64,000 nucleotides of DNA from Streptomyces roseirectus (GTDB lineage Bacteria; Actinomycetota; Actinomycetes; Streptomycetales; Streptomycetaceae). Under the pieces are notes generated by a model, which was given only the letters and a program-made list of their open reading frames with translations, made no database searches and was not told the origin of the DNA. The DNA is taken from positions 992,001 through 1,056,000 of the forward strand of contig NZ_CP060828.1 in the NCBI RefSeq assembly GCF_014489635.1. The letters run 5' to 3'. Positions 47,969-56,134 of this stretch are shown here, piece by piece (the stretch's first letter is position 1; the number at the start of each line of letters is the position of its first letter). Both the position numbers and the translations under genes were made by a program.

Positions 47969-48559
47969 TCAACCCCGCTCCCCCACCGCCCCCTCGATCA
48001 CCGTCTCCAACTGCTGGGCCACCAGATCCAGCGGCTCCATGCTCCGTTTCGCCCGGCACATCGCGATCGCGCCCTCGACGGAGGCGACGACGAGGGTCGC
48101 GACGCCCTCCGCGCGGTCGGCGTCGGCGCCGTGGGCGCGGAGGGAGTCGGAGAGGAGGCGCTGCCAGGTGTCGAAGGACTCGGCGGCGGCCAGGAGGGAG
48201 GGGGGCAGTTCGTCGGTCAGGGGCTCCTCGACGGAGACCGCGAGGACGGGGCAGCCGGCGTGGTAGTCGCTCTTGAGGACGATGCCGCGCCAGAGGGAGA
48301 GGAAGGCGCGGAGGCCGGGGAGGGGACCGGCGTCGAGTTCGCGGCGGAGGATGCCGGCGACGGTCGTGCCGGCGTAACGGACCGCCTCGGTGGCGAGCTG
48401 CTGCTTGCCCTCGGGGAAGTAGTGGTACGTCGAACCGAGCGGCGCCTTCGCGTGCTTGGCCAGCTCACGGATGCTCGTGGCGTTCAGCCCGCGCCGGCTG
48501 ATGAGGTCGGCGGCGCCTGCCACGATGCGGTCGCGCGACGGCGTGTTCGATCCGGCCAC
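47969..48559 (-). CDS. TetR-family regulator (tautomerase regulon)
   Basis: The 196-aa regulator resembles the LmrA/YxaF-like TetR group: RDRIVAGAADLISRRGLNATSIRELAKHAKAPLGSTYHYFPEGKQQLATEAV, with KSDYHAGCPVLAVSVE in the ligand domain (Cys conserved in this group). GTG 48559 has GAAGGGGG about 8 nt upstream. It is divergent from the tautomerase-ADH-thioesterase operon with two operator copies between them, and two more copies precede tautomerase 1 about 2 kb away. Confidence 0.93.
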   Translation of the reverse strand: MAGSNTPSRDRIVAGAADLISRRGLNATSIRELAKHAKAPLGSTYHYFPEGKQQLATEAVRYAGTTVAGILRRELDAGPLPGLRAFLSLWRGIVLKSDYHAGCPVLAVSVEEPLTDELPPSLLAAAESFDTWQRLLSDSLRAHGADADRAEGVATLVVASVEGAIAMCRAKRSMEPLDLVAQQLETVIEGAVGERG

Positions 48560-48638
48560 GGCCGTACCCCCTTCTGAGCCCACTGGACCCACCAAGCTCT
48601 TGATCCCACTGGGCCCGCTGAACTCCTGACCCCTCTGG

Positions 48639-48690
48639 CTATAACAGCCGTCATAGTCTAACGTGAGCCCCGCTATAACGACTGTCATAG
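48639..48690. promoter_or_regulatory. operator pair of TetR (sites 3 and 4)
   Basis: CTATAACAGCCGTCATAG (48639-48656) and CTATAACGACTGTCATAG (48673-48690) are near-identical 18-bp sites, 34 bp apart, in the divergent promoter between the TetR gene and the second tautomerase gene. They match the sites before tautomerase 1. Confidence 0.85.
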
Positions 48691-48753
48691 GCCGTGCGCG
48701 GAACGACATCACCCGTCCGGCCCCATCGCCCGTGCAGCATCGAGGAGACCCCC

Positions 48754-49185
48754 GTGCCCATGATCCGGCTCACCGTCCCCGCAGGCGCCCTGACCGAGAC
48801 GGGCCGCGCGTCCGTCCAGCGCGACCTGGCCGGCGTCCTGCTGCGCTGGGAGGGCGCCCCCGACACCGCGTTCTTCCGGGCCCAGGCGTGGAGCTACCTG
48901 ACCGAGGTGCCCGAGGGCGCGCAGGTCACCGCCGAGGACGAGGCACCCCGGTTCCTGGTCGAGGTGACCGTCCCGCAGGGCGCGTTGTCGGACCGGCGCA
49001 AAGCGGGCCTCGTCGAGGAGGCCACGCGGACGGTGCTCGCGGCGGCCGGGCTCCCCCACGAGGCGGCGCCCCGCGTGTGGGTGCTGGTGCACGAGCAGCC
49101 CGACGGCACCTGGGGCGCGGGCGGTTCCGTGGTCCGGTACGCCGACCTCGTCGCCCTCGCGAAGGAGCAGCGGGCCGGTGCGTGA
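48754..49185 (+). CDS. tautomerase-superfamily protein 2 with Pro-1
   Basis: Starting at GTG 48754 (AGGAG 7 nt upstream) the protein begins MPMIRLTVPAG, so removal of Met exposes Pro-1, the catalytic base of 4-oxalocrotonate tautomerases. The 143-aa protein carries two beta-alpha-beta units and the DGTWGAGG loop shared with tautomerase 1. It overlaps the following alcohol dehydrogenase gene by 8 bp. It may isomerise or dehalogenate a small unsaturated acid. Confidence 0.82.
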   Translation: MPMIRLTVPAGALTETGRASVQRDLAGVLLRWEGAPDTAFFRAQAWSYLTEVPEGAQVTAEDEAPRFLVEVTVPQGALSDRRKAGLVEEATRTVLAAAGLPHEAAPRVWVLVHEQPDGTWGAGGSVVRYADLVALAKEQRAGA

Positions 49186-50188
49186 ACTGACCTACGTCGC
49201 CCGGAACCGCGTCGAGTGGCGCGAGGTACCTGATCCGAGGCTCGGCTCTGACGCGGAGGCGATCGTCGCGCCGGTCGCGGCGACCTCCTGCGACGTCGAT
49301 ACGGCGATCCTCGCCGGGCACGGCTTCAGAGAACCCCCCTTCGCGCTGGGCCACGAGTGCGTGGCCCGTGTCGTCGAGACCGGCGACGCGGTCACCTCCG
49401 TCCGCCCCGGTGATCTCGTCGTCGTCCCCTGGTCGATCAACTGCGGTACGTGCGGGCCCTGTTCGCGTGGGCTCACCGCGCACTGCGACGCCGTCCCGCA
49501 CATGGCGATGTACGGCGCGCCGATCGGCGGGAGCTGGGGCGGGCTCTTCTCCGACCTGGTCCGGGTGCCGTGGGCGGACGCGATGCTGGTGCCGCTGCCC
49601 GGCGATCTCGACCCGGTCGCGATGGCGGCGGCGAGCGACAACTGGTCGCTGTCGTGGCGACTGGTGGCGCCGCACCTGAAGGCGAGGCCCGGCGCGCGGG
49701 TGCTGGTCGTCGCGCGCGGCAGCATCGGCCTGTACGTGTGCGACATCGCGCGTGCGCTGGGCGCCGGCGAGGTGCTGTACGTCGACCCGCACGCCGGACA
49801 CCGGGCGATCGCGCGGGAGTTCGGGGCGACGACGGCCGAGACGCTGGAGCCGGTGCGGCACGGCTTCGACATCGCCGTCGAGGCGACGGGCCGGGTCGAC
49901 CAGTTGGCGCTGGCGGTCACGTCCCTCGCCCCGGAGGGGATCTGCGAGTCGGCCGGCAACCACTTCCGCCCCGGCGGGCTGCCGCTGCTCGACATGTACC
50001 TCACGGGCGTCACCCTGCGCATCGCCCGCGACAACGTGCGCGGGCACATCCCGGACGCCCTCGCGCTCGCCCGCTCCGGCAGGGTGGACCCCCGCCGGGT
50101 CGTCTCCCACGTCCTGGAGTGGGAGCGACTGCCCGAGGCCCTGCCGGAGAAGCACCTCAAACCGGTGTTCGTCCGCACCGGCGTCTGA
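49178..50188 (+). CDS. zinc-dependent alcohol dehydrogenase (MDR)
   Basis: The 336-aa medium-chain dehydrogenase has catalytic zinc ligands Cys in TSCDVDTAI and His-Glu in LGHECVARV, a four-Cys structural zinc loop VPWSINCGTCGPCSRGLTAHC, and a cofactor loop ARGSIGLYVCDIARALG in place of the usual GxGxxG. The GTG start overlaps the tautomerase stop by 8 bp, so the genes are co-translated. It oxidises or reduces an unknown alcohol or aldehyde within the TetR-controlled pathway. Confidence 0.92.
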   Translation: MRELTYVARNRVEWREVPDPRLGSDAEAIVAPVAATSCDVDTAILAGHGFREPPFALGHECVARVVETGDAVTSVRPGDLVVVPWSINCGTCGPCSRGLTAHCDAVPHMAMYGAPIGGSWGGLFSDLVRVPWADAMLVPLPGDLDPVAMAAASDNWSLSWRLVAPHLKARPGARVLVVARGSIGLYVCDIARALGAGEVLYVDPHAGHRAIAREFGATTAETLEPVRHGFDIAVEATGRVDQLALAVTSLAPEGICESAGNHFRPGGLPLLDMYLTGVTLRIARDNVRGHIPDALALARSGRVDPRRVVSHVLEWERLPEALPEKHLKPVFVRTGV

Positions 50189-50274
50189 CCCGGACGGCCG
50201 GTCCCCCCACACGCCGACGTACCCTCCTCAAATTCCTGACATCCACCCCCCACCACACAGCAAGAGACAGCGCC

Positions 50275-50940
50275 ATGAACGCACCATCGAGCACCGCCCC
50301 CGAGCTGAGCCTCGCCTCCCGCCGGGCCGCCGTCACCGCTCTCGGCCGGGAACTCCGCGCCCTGACCGAGGCCGCCCTCGCCACCACCGCCCCGCCCGAG
50401 GCCCTTCACGACCTCGCGGACACCCTCCGCGACCTCACCGCCCGCCTCACCGAGGCCGCCCCGCGCCGCCCCTTGGGCGATGTCCCGGACGTCGACGAAT
50501 TCCCGGGCGCCGTACGGATGTTCAGCCCTGTGATCGGCGAGGGCAGCCCGCTCGCCCCGCCGGTCCGGGTCACGCAGGGCGACGGCGGTGTCGTCGGGCT
50601 GTGCACGCTCGGCGTCGCCCACGAGGGCCCGCCCGGTTACGCGCACGGCGGGTTCAGCGCGATGCTGCTGGACGAGCTGATGGGGCACGCCTGCATCGCG
50701 GCGGGCAGGCCGGGCATGACGACCGGCCTCACCACCCGCTACCACCGGCCGGTCCCCCTCGGGACGCCGCTGCGGATCCACGCGCGCGTGACCGACACGG
50801 ACGGCCGCAAGGTCCACGTCTCCGGCACGGTCAGCGCCGCGCACGACCCCGACACCGCCCTGGTCAGCGGCGAGGCGGTGTTCGTGACACTCGATCCCGC
50901 GCGGGCGCGGGCGCTGTTCCCGCAGGTGCGCGGCGACTGA
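50275..50940 (+). CDS. PaaI-type hotdog thioesterase
   Basis: The 221-aa protein has a helical N-terminal part (residues 1-75) and a C-terminal hotdog domain with PPGYAHGGFSAMLLDELMGHACIAAG and TTRYHRPVPLGTPLRIHARVTDTDGRKVHVSG. It would hydrolyse an acyl-CoA. It lies 86 bp after the alcohol dehydrogenase, with an RBS-like AAGAGA, and is probably the last gene of the TetR-controlled operon. Confidence 0.9.
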   Translation: MNAPSSTAPELSLASRRAAVTALGRELRALTEAALATTAPPEALHDLADTLRDLTARLTEAAPRRPLGDVPDVDEFPGAVRMFSPVIGEGSPLAPPVRVTQGDGGVVGLCTLGVAHEGPPGYAHGGFSAMLLDELMGHACIAAGRPGMTTGLTTRYHRPVPLGTPLRIHARVTDTDGRKVHVSGTVSAAHDPDTALVSGEAVFVTLDPARARALFPQVRGD

Positions 50941-50999
50941 GTCCGGACGAAGGTCTGGGCGCCGGAGTCCGAGCACGCCCCAAAGCGACCCCGGCGCCC

Positions 51000-51824
51000 T
51001 CACGTGGGTCCCCCCTTCCCCAACAGGCGCCGGGGCACGGCCAGTTCCTCCCGCGCGGACAGCTCCGCGAGCACCCCCGGCTCCCCCTCCGCGCACGCCC
51101 GCGCGACCTCGTCCACGAGCCGGTCGTACTCCTCACCGGTCCGCCCCTCGTACGCCTCGGTCATCCGCCCCCACTCGTCCCACGGCAGCATCTCCCGCTT
51201 GCACAGCGCGGCGAGGTCCCGCACGGCGTTGCCGCTGATCTCGGCGGGTCCCCAGGCGGACTCGGTGCCGGCGACACCGTACGCGCGCGGGTCGATCAGC
51301 CCCTGCCGGCAAAGCTCCCACGCCTCACCGCCGGTCAGGAACTCTCCGGGCGCCAGGTCCTCAGGGCGGTCCACATAGCCCTTGCCGAGGTGTTCGACGT
51401 CGACACGGACCCAGCGGTGGCCGTCGTGGTACTCGGCGATCCAGTGATCGAGGCCGTACCCCGCCCGAAAGTACGTCCCGAAGCCGCAGCGCGCCCGGGA
51501 GGGAATGCCCCGGGCACGCAGGAACGCGCAGGCGAGAGTGGCGAAGTGACGGCAGGTGCCGACGACGCGGGCGGCGGGCGCGCGAGGCACGTGCAGGGGC
51601 GCCGGATCGAGGGCGGCGAGGACGGCCACCATCCCAGCAGCCGGACGAATGTCCTTCTCCGGCACCCGCGCCTCGGGCACACCGGCAGCGATCGCGTCGC
51701 CGGGCTGGATCACCAGCCCCTGGGCGACGGCACAGATCGCGACGGGGTCGGAGGGCAGGTCCCCGACGAGGTCGGTGAGGTCGGTGAGGGCTGTATGGGC
51801 TCCCGGCTCGGCATATTCGAACAT
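51000..51824 (-). CDS. transglutaminase-like protein
   Basis: The 274-aa cytosolic protein has a transglutaminase/protease-like core with Cys in RVVGTCRHFATLACAFLRARG (about residue 89), His in YGLDHWIAEYHDG (about 127) and Asp in WVRVDVEHLG (about 140). The family contains peptidases, deamidases and peptide:N-glycanase-like proteins. The ATG at 51824 begins MFEYAEPG. It is a single gene, convergent with the thioesterase. Confidence 0.92.
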   Translation of the reverse strand: MFEYAEPGAHTALTDLTDLVGDLPSDPVAICAVAQGLVIQPGDAIAAGVPEARVPEKDIRPAAGMVAVLAALDPAPLHVPRAPAARVVGTCRHFATLACAFLRARGIPSRARCGFGTYFRAGYGLDHWIAEYHDGHRWVRVDVEHLGKGYVDRPEDLAPGEFLTGGEAWELCRQGLIDPRAYGVAGTESAWGPAEISGNAVRDLAALCKREMLPWDEWGRMTEAYEGRTGEEYDRLVDEVARACAEGEPGVLAELSAREELAVPRRLLGKGGPT

Positions 51825-51883
51825 GCATCCGATCCTAGAGGGCGGGTCTGACAACCGGCCGCGAACTGGCAGCCGCCGCCATG

Positions 51884-52699
51884 TCAGCCCCGGCAGCCGC
51901 AGCGGGCATCGTCCGTCTCCGACTCCACCGCCTCGGAGTGGACGGCTGCGGTCGCCGGCTTGACCGCGCGGACGACGGCAGAGCGCATGCCGTCGGCGAC
52001 GGCGTGCGTCGGGGTGATCGAGATGTCGGTGAACCCCGCGGCCCGAAGGCCCTCCTGGTACTCCGTGAAGGACAGCGCACCCGCGATGCAGCCGACGTGG
52101 TCGCCGCGCTCGCCGCGCTGCTCGGGGGTGAGGGAGTCCTCGGCGACGACGTCGAAGACGCCGATCCGGCCGCCGGGCTTGAGCACCCGGAACGTCTCGG
52201 CGAAGACGGCGGGCTTGTCCGTGGACAGGTTGATCACGCAGTTGGAGATGACGACGTCGACGGTGTTCGCGGGCAGCGGGACGGCTTCGACGGCGCCCTT
52301 GAGGAACTCGACGTTCGTCGCGCCCGCCTTCGCCGCGTTGGCGAGAGCCAGGGCGAGCATCTCCTCGGTCATGTCCAGCCCGTACGCCTTCCCGGTCGGC
52401 CCGACGCGGCGGGCGGAGAGCAGGACGTCGATGCCGCCACCGGAGCCGAGATCCAGGACGCGCTCACCCTCGCGCAGTTCGGCGACGGAGACGGGGTTGC
52501 CGCAGCCGAGCGACGCGGCGACGGCCTCGGCCGGCAGGGCGGCGCGCTCGTCGGCGGCGTACAGGGTGGAGCCGAAGTTCTCGTCGACCTCGACGGGCTC
52601 GGGGCCGCAGCAGGCGGTGCCGCCTTCGGTGACCTTCACGGCTGCGGCGGCGTACCGCCGACGGACGGTTTCGCGCAGGTCGATGGTCTGCTCGCTCAT
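51884..52699 (-). CDS. arsM: arsenite S-adenosylmethionine methyltransferase
   Basis: The 271-aa ArsM has the SAM motif VLDLGSGGGIDVLLSARRVG and the As(III)-binding cysteines in GGTACCGPEP (about 30), VISNCVINLS and RGDHVGCIAGAL, plus a Cys-rich tail (DDARCGCRG). It methylates arsenite to MMA/DMA/TMA, often in trivalent form. It is divergent from arsR with a perfect 19-bp inverted repeat between them. Confidence 0.96.
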   Translation of the reverse strand: MSEQTIDLRETVRRRYAAAAVKVTEGGTACCGPEPVEVDENFGSTLYAADERAALPAEAVAASLGCGNPVSVAELREGERVLDLGSGGGIDVLLSARRVGPTGKAYGLDMTEEMLALALANAAKAGATNVEFLKGAVEAVPLPANTVDVVISNCVINLSTDKPAVFAETFRVLKPGGRIGVFDVVAEDSLTPEQRGERGDHVGCIAGALSFTEYQEGLRAAGFTDISITPTHAVADGMRSAVVRAVKPATAAVHSEAVESETDDARCGCRG

Positions 52700-52748
52700 G
52701 GCTTCACTCCTGGGACGACGGGCATGGATCCGCCCGGAACGGCTTGCA

Positions 52749-52795
52749 TTGACGTTCTTCGATTCAACCTTGCGCCTTGAATCGAAGAACGTCAA
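52749..52795. promoter_or_regulatory. ArsR operator, perfect 19-bp inverted repeat
   Basis: TTGACGTTCTTCGATTCAA (52749-52767) and its exact reverse complement (52777-52795) are separated by 9 bp in the 105-bp gap between the divergent arsM and arsR genes. Each arm contains the TTGAATCGAAGAA-type half-site, so two ArsR dimers may bind. It ends 10 bp before the arsR start. Confidence 0.92.
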
Positions 52796-52804
52796 CATAG
52801 AGGC

Positions 52805-53179
52805 ATGTCGAAACAAGAGCTTGAGGTCATCGGCCAGGCCGCCGCGTGCTGCCCGGGGCTGTCCGCCGAGCCGCTGGACGAGGACCGGGCCGCCGACCTG
52901 GCGAAGGTCTTCAAGGCCCTGGGCGACCCGGTCCGGCTGCGGCTGATGTCGATGATCGCCTCGCGCGGCGAGGACGGCGAGGTCTGCGTGTGCGAGCTGA
53001 CCCCGGCCTTCGACCTGTCCCAGCCGACGATCTCCCATCACCTGAAGCTGCTGCGCCAGGCCGGCCTGATCGACTGCGAGCGCCGCGGCACCTGGGTCTA
53101 CTACTGGGCCCTGCCCGGCGTCCTGGACGAGCTCGCCGCGTTCCTGACCACCGCGCGGCCCGCCGGGGCCACGGCGTGA
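52805..53179 (+). CDS. arsR: ArsR-family arsenite-responsive repressor
   Basis: The 124-aa winged-helix protein has SQPTISHHLKLLRQAGLIDCERRGTWVYYW (recognition helix and wing). A CVCEL motif (GEVCVCELTPAF) is the type 1 arsenite-binding ELCVCDL-like site. An extra N-terminal Cys pair (AAACCPG) may take part. It overlaps the aquaporin gene by 4 bp (GTGA) and represses both directions through the inverted repeat. Confidence 0.96.
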   Translation: MSKQELEVIGQAAACCPGLSAEPLDEDRAADLAKVFKALGDPVRLRLMSMIASRGEDGEVCVCELTPAFDLSQPTISHHLKLLRQAGLIDCERRGTWVYYWALPGVLDELAAFLTTARPAGATA

Positions 53180-53913
53180 GCGCGCCGCTCGGCCGCCGGG
53201 TTGCCGCCGAGGCGATCGGGACCGGGCTGCTGGTGACGGTGGTGGTCGGCTCCGGCATCCAGGCCACCGAGCTGTCGCGCGACGTCGGCGTGCAACTGCT
53301 CGCGAACTCCCTGGCCACCGTCTTCGGCCTGGGCGTGCTCATCCTGCTGCTCGGGCCGGTCTCCGGAGCGCACTTCAACCCTGCCGTGACCCTGGTCGCC
53401 TGGTTCACCGGCCGCCGTACCCCCGGCGGCCTCGTCCTGCGGGACGTCGCGGCGTACGTGCCCGCCCAGATCGCGGGAGCGATCGGCGGGGCGGTCCTCG
53501 CCGACGCGATGTTCGCCGAGCCGCTGGTGAAGTTCTCCACCCACGACCGGTCCGCCGGCCACCTTCTGCTGGGCGAGGTCATCGCCACGGCGGGGCTGGT
53601 CCTGCTGGTCTTCGGCCTGGCCCGGATCGACCGGGCCGCACTGGCCCCGGCCGCGGTGGCCTCCTACATCGGGGCCGCCTACTGGTTCACCTCCTCCACG
53701 TCGTTCGCGAACCCGGCGGTGACCGTCGGCCGGGCCTTCACCGACACCTTCGCCGGGATCGCGCCCGCCTCCGTCGCCCCGTTCATCGCCGCCCAACTGC
53801 TCGGCGCCGCGCTCGGACTCGGGATCGTGACCGCGGTCTACGGCGCCCGCCCGGCCCCGGCGCGGCCCGAGGCCGCCGTCGCGCCCGCACAACCCGAACT
53901 CGCCTCGTCCTGA
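53176..53913 (+). CDS. aquaglyceroporin, arsenic-associated (AqpS-like)
   Basis: The 245-aa MIP channel has two NPA motifs (GAHFNPAVTLVAW and TSFANPAVTVGRA) and six predicted helices. From known systems, AqpS in Sinorhizobium ars operons lets As(III) or methylarsenite leave the cell down its gradient after reduction by ArsC. Here it replaces ArsB/Acr3, neither of which is present. It is coupled to arsR and 33 bp before arsC. Confidence 0.93.
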   Translation: MSAPLGRRVAAEAIGTGLLVTVVVGSGIQATELSRDVGVQLLANSLATVFGLGVLILLLGPVSGAHFNPAVTLVAWFTGRRTPGGLVLRDVAAYVPAQIAGAIGGAVLADAMFAEPLVKFSTHDRSAGHLLLGEVIATAGLVLLVFGLARIDRAALAPAAVASYIGAAYWFTSSTSFANPAVTVGRAFTDTFAGIAPASVAPFIAAQLLGAALGLGIVTAVYGARPAPARPEAAVAPAQPELASS

Positions 53914-53946
53914 GCATCCGCCTCGTCTCCGGGAAAGACCCTCGCC

Positions 53947-54366
53947 ATGAGCACTCCTGTTTCGCGCCCGTCGGTGCTGTTCGTCTGCGTCCACAACGCC
54001 GGACGCTCCCAGATGGCCGCCGCCTTCCTCAGCCACCTCGCGGGCGACCGCGTCGAGGTCCGCTCCGCCGGCTCCGCCCCCGCCGACAGCGTCAACCCGG
54101 CCGTCGTCGAGGCGATGAACGAGGTCGGCATCGACATCTCCGCCGAGACCCCGAAGATCCTCACGTCCGAGGCCGTCCAGGCGTCCGACGTCGTGATCAC
54201 CATGGGGTGCGGCGACACCTGCCCCGTCTTCCCCGGCAAGCGCTACCTCGACTGGCGGCTCGACGACCCGGCCGGGCAGGGCGTCGACGCGGTGCGCCCC
54301 ATCCGCGACGCGATCGAGACCCGCGTCCGCACACTGATCTCGGAGGGGCCTTGGGCGGCAGGGTGA
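53947..54366 (+). CDS. arsC: arsenate reductase, low-molecular-weight phosphatase type
   Basis: The 139-aa LMW-PTP-fold reductase has the P-loop FVCVHNAGRSQMAAAF with catalytic Cys14 and the redox pair in ITMGCGDTCPVFPGKRYLDW (Cys about 87 and 91), followed by the conserved DWRLDDP. This is the thioredoxin or mycothiol/mycoredoxin-coupled class. It is the last gene of the arsR-aqpS-arsC operon; its end abuts a TetR remnant on the other strand. Confidence 0.96.
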   Translation: MSTPVSRPSVLFVCVHNAGRSQMAAAFLSHLAGDRVEVRSAGSAPADSVNPAVVEAMNEVGIDISAETPKILTSEAVQASDVVITMGCGDTCPVFPGKRYLDWRLDDPAGQGVDAVRPIRDAIETRVRTLISEGPWAAG

Positions 54367-54600
54367 CCGTCATGAGCGCCAGGTCGTAGACGTTGACGTC
54401 CGCGCGGATCACGCCCTCGGAATGGGCGTGCCGGATGAGCTCGTCGCGGGCGTCGATGAGGGCGGGGCCCGAGTCCGTCACCCGCCTGCGGGAGACCGGG
54501 AATGGAGACCTCGTACCCCCGGTCGGCGAAGACCGCGCGGGGCGCCTCCACGATGCGCCGGACGTTCTCACGCGCGTCCGCGCGCCGGGACTCCGCCTTC
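54367..54600 (-). pseudogene. remnant of TetR-family regulator
   Basis: The reverse strand reads the N-terminus of a TetR (RADARENVRRIVEAPRAVFA then DRGYEVS) near 54590-54500 and, in another frame, a C-terminal piece (LIDARDELIRHAHSEGVIRA and DVNVYDLALMTVTLPP) near 54460-54355. The recognition helix and most of the ligand domain are deleted. Confidence 0.7.
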
Positions 54601-55463
54601 CCCGCCGAGTTCCGCGGGACGGTCCTGCGTCCGGCCGACGACGGGTTCGACGAGGCCCGGGTCGTCTGCAACGGCCGCTCCTCGGACGGCCGTCCGGCGC
54701 TGATCGCCCGCTGTCTGGACGCCGACGACGTCGTCACGGTGATGCGCCACGCGTCCGCGCGCGATCTGCCCGTCGCCGTGCGCGGCGGGGGCCACGGCGC
54801 GGCGATGCCGGACGGCGCTCTCGTCGTCGACCTGTCCGGTATGCGCGAGGTCTCCGTGGCCCCTGTCGCCCGTACCGTGCGCGTGCAGGCGGGCGTGCGG
54901 CTGGGCGAGCTGGACGCGCCGACGCAGGAGCACGGGCCGGCCGTCCCGGCGGGCACGGCCGCCACGACCGGCGTGGCCAGGCTGACGCCGGGCGGTGGGA
55001 TCGGGCACCTGATGCGGAGTTCCGGCGCGACGGTCGACAACCTGATCGGCTGTGACGTCGTCACCGTGGACGGCAGGCGCGTGCGCGCGGACGCGGAGAC
55101 CAACGCCGACCTGTTCTGGGCGCTGCGGGGCGGCGGGGGCAACTTCGGGGTCGTCACGGCGTTCGAGTACCGGGCGCATCCGGTGGGCCCGGTGAGGCGG
55201 ACGGACTCGTCGCGCAGTTCGCCGCGCTGGGCACGCCCGTGGTCGACACGGTCGGGCGTACGACGTGGCTGGCGACGAACAGCATGCTCGACCCGCTCAT
55301 CGCGTACGGCCTGCGCACCGCCCAGCTCGGCGGCCACCTCACCGAGCTGACGCCCGAAGAGGGCGAGGCGAAGCACCGCAGGCTGCGGGAGGCCAAGCGG
55401 GTCTGGGACCCCCGGAACCTGCTGCGGTACGACAAGAACATCGCGCCCGCGGACGAGACGTGA
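54590..55463 (+). pseudogene. broken berberine-bridge-type FAD oxidoreductase
   Basis: The first part encodes an FAD_binding_4 domain in good form (PAEFRGTVLRPADDGFDEAR, VAVRGGGHGAAMPDGALVVD, LTPGGGIGHLMRSSGATVDN, LFWALRGGGGNFGVVTAFEY) up to about 55185. The frame then changes, and the next recognisable piece is the BBE C-terminus (RLREAKRVWDPRNLLRYDKN, 55380-55440). About 200 residues between them, including most of the substrate domain, are deleted. It was probably divergent from the neighbouring TetR. Confidence 0.8.
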
Positions 55464-55598
55464 CCGCCCCGGGGCACTGACGTGCGAGCCCTACCGATTC
55501 GGGGGCGTTACCAGGGTTAACGGGAGCGAGGGGCGACGGCGGGCCGACAGGGTGGGCTCGTTGGTACACACCTTTCCCGACCACAAGGGGTTCTGACC
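55464..55598. promoter_or_regulatory. promoter region of small secreted protein
   Basis: AT-richer patch around GGCGTTACCAGGGTTAACGGG and GGTACACACCTTTCC. No specific site identified. Confidence 0.35.
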
Positions 55599-55991
55599 GT
55601 GGCTCCACTGCGCCACTCCGTGCTCGCCCTGGCCACCCTCGGCCTGACCGCGGCACTCACCACTCCGGCCGCCGCCGCACCCGTCCCGGTGGACGTCACC
55701 TACGGCGCCACCTACGTCCGTGGCGACCTGACCTTCACCAACCGCTCGGTCTCCTTCACCGGCACCTACCGCTCGGTGTCCCCGACCGACTGCCGCCGCG
55801 CCTGGTTCGGCACGCTCGACGGCGACGGCAAGCTGCTCGCCGCCCGCAGCACGGGCACCCTGTGCAACGGGATCCGGGCGATCAACACGACCGTCCCGGC
55901 CGACGTGCGCGGCGGAGCGGGCAGCGTCCTCGTCTGCCTGGACAACGGGAGCGCGGCACCGCTCAAGTGCGTGGAGTACAAGCGCCCCTGA
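55599..55991 (+). CDS. small secreted protein of unknown function
   Basis: The 130-aa protein has a clear Sec signal (HSVLALATLGLTAALTTPAAAA) and a mature domain of about 100 residues with four Cys (CRRAWFG, TLCNG, LVCLDNG, LKCVEYK), likely forming two disulfides. The mature part is beta-rich (DVTYGATYVRGDLTFTNRSVS). I do not recognise a named family; similar small exported proteins are common in streptomycetes. A strong hairpin follows it. Confidence 0.85.
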   Translation: MAPLRHSVLALATLGLTAALTTPAAAAPVPVDVTYGATYVRGDLTFTNRSVSFTGTYRSVSPTDCRRAWFGTLDGDGKLLAARSTGTLCNGIRAINTTVPADVRGGAGSVLVCLDNGSAAPLKCVEYKRP

Positions 55992-56006
55992 CCCGCGCCG
56001 ACACGT

Positions 56007-56043
56007 CGTGCCCTGCCGGGCCCAGAGGTTCCGGCAGGGCACG
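56007..56043. terminator. hairpin terminator
   Basis: A perfect 13-bp stem CGTGCCCTGCCGG / CCGGCAGGGCACG with an 11-nt loop lies 16 bp after the stop of the small secreted protein gene. Confidence 0.85.
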
Positions 56044-56134
56044 GCGTCCTACGTCCGGGGGACGAGGGCGGTGGGGGCGGTCCTACGTCCTTCGCCCGTT
56101 CCGTGGGGGCGTGTTCCGGCCTAGCGTTCTCGCC

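Noticed and set aside
46850..48577. 575-codon plus-strand frame across the repeat region
   Set aside because: Pro/Arg/Ala-rich repeat translation that runs into the antisense of a good TetR gene.
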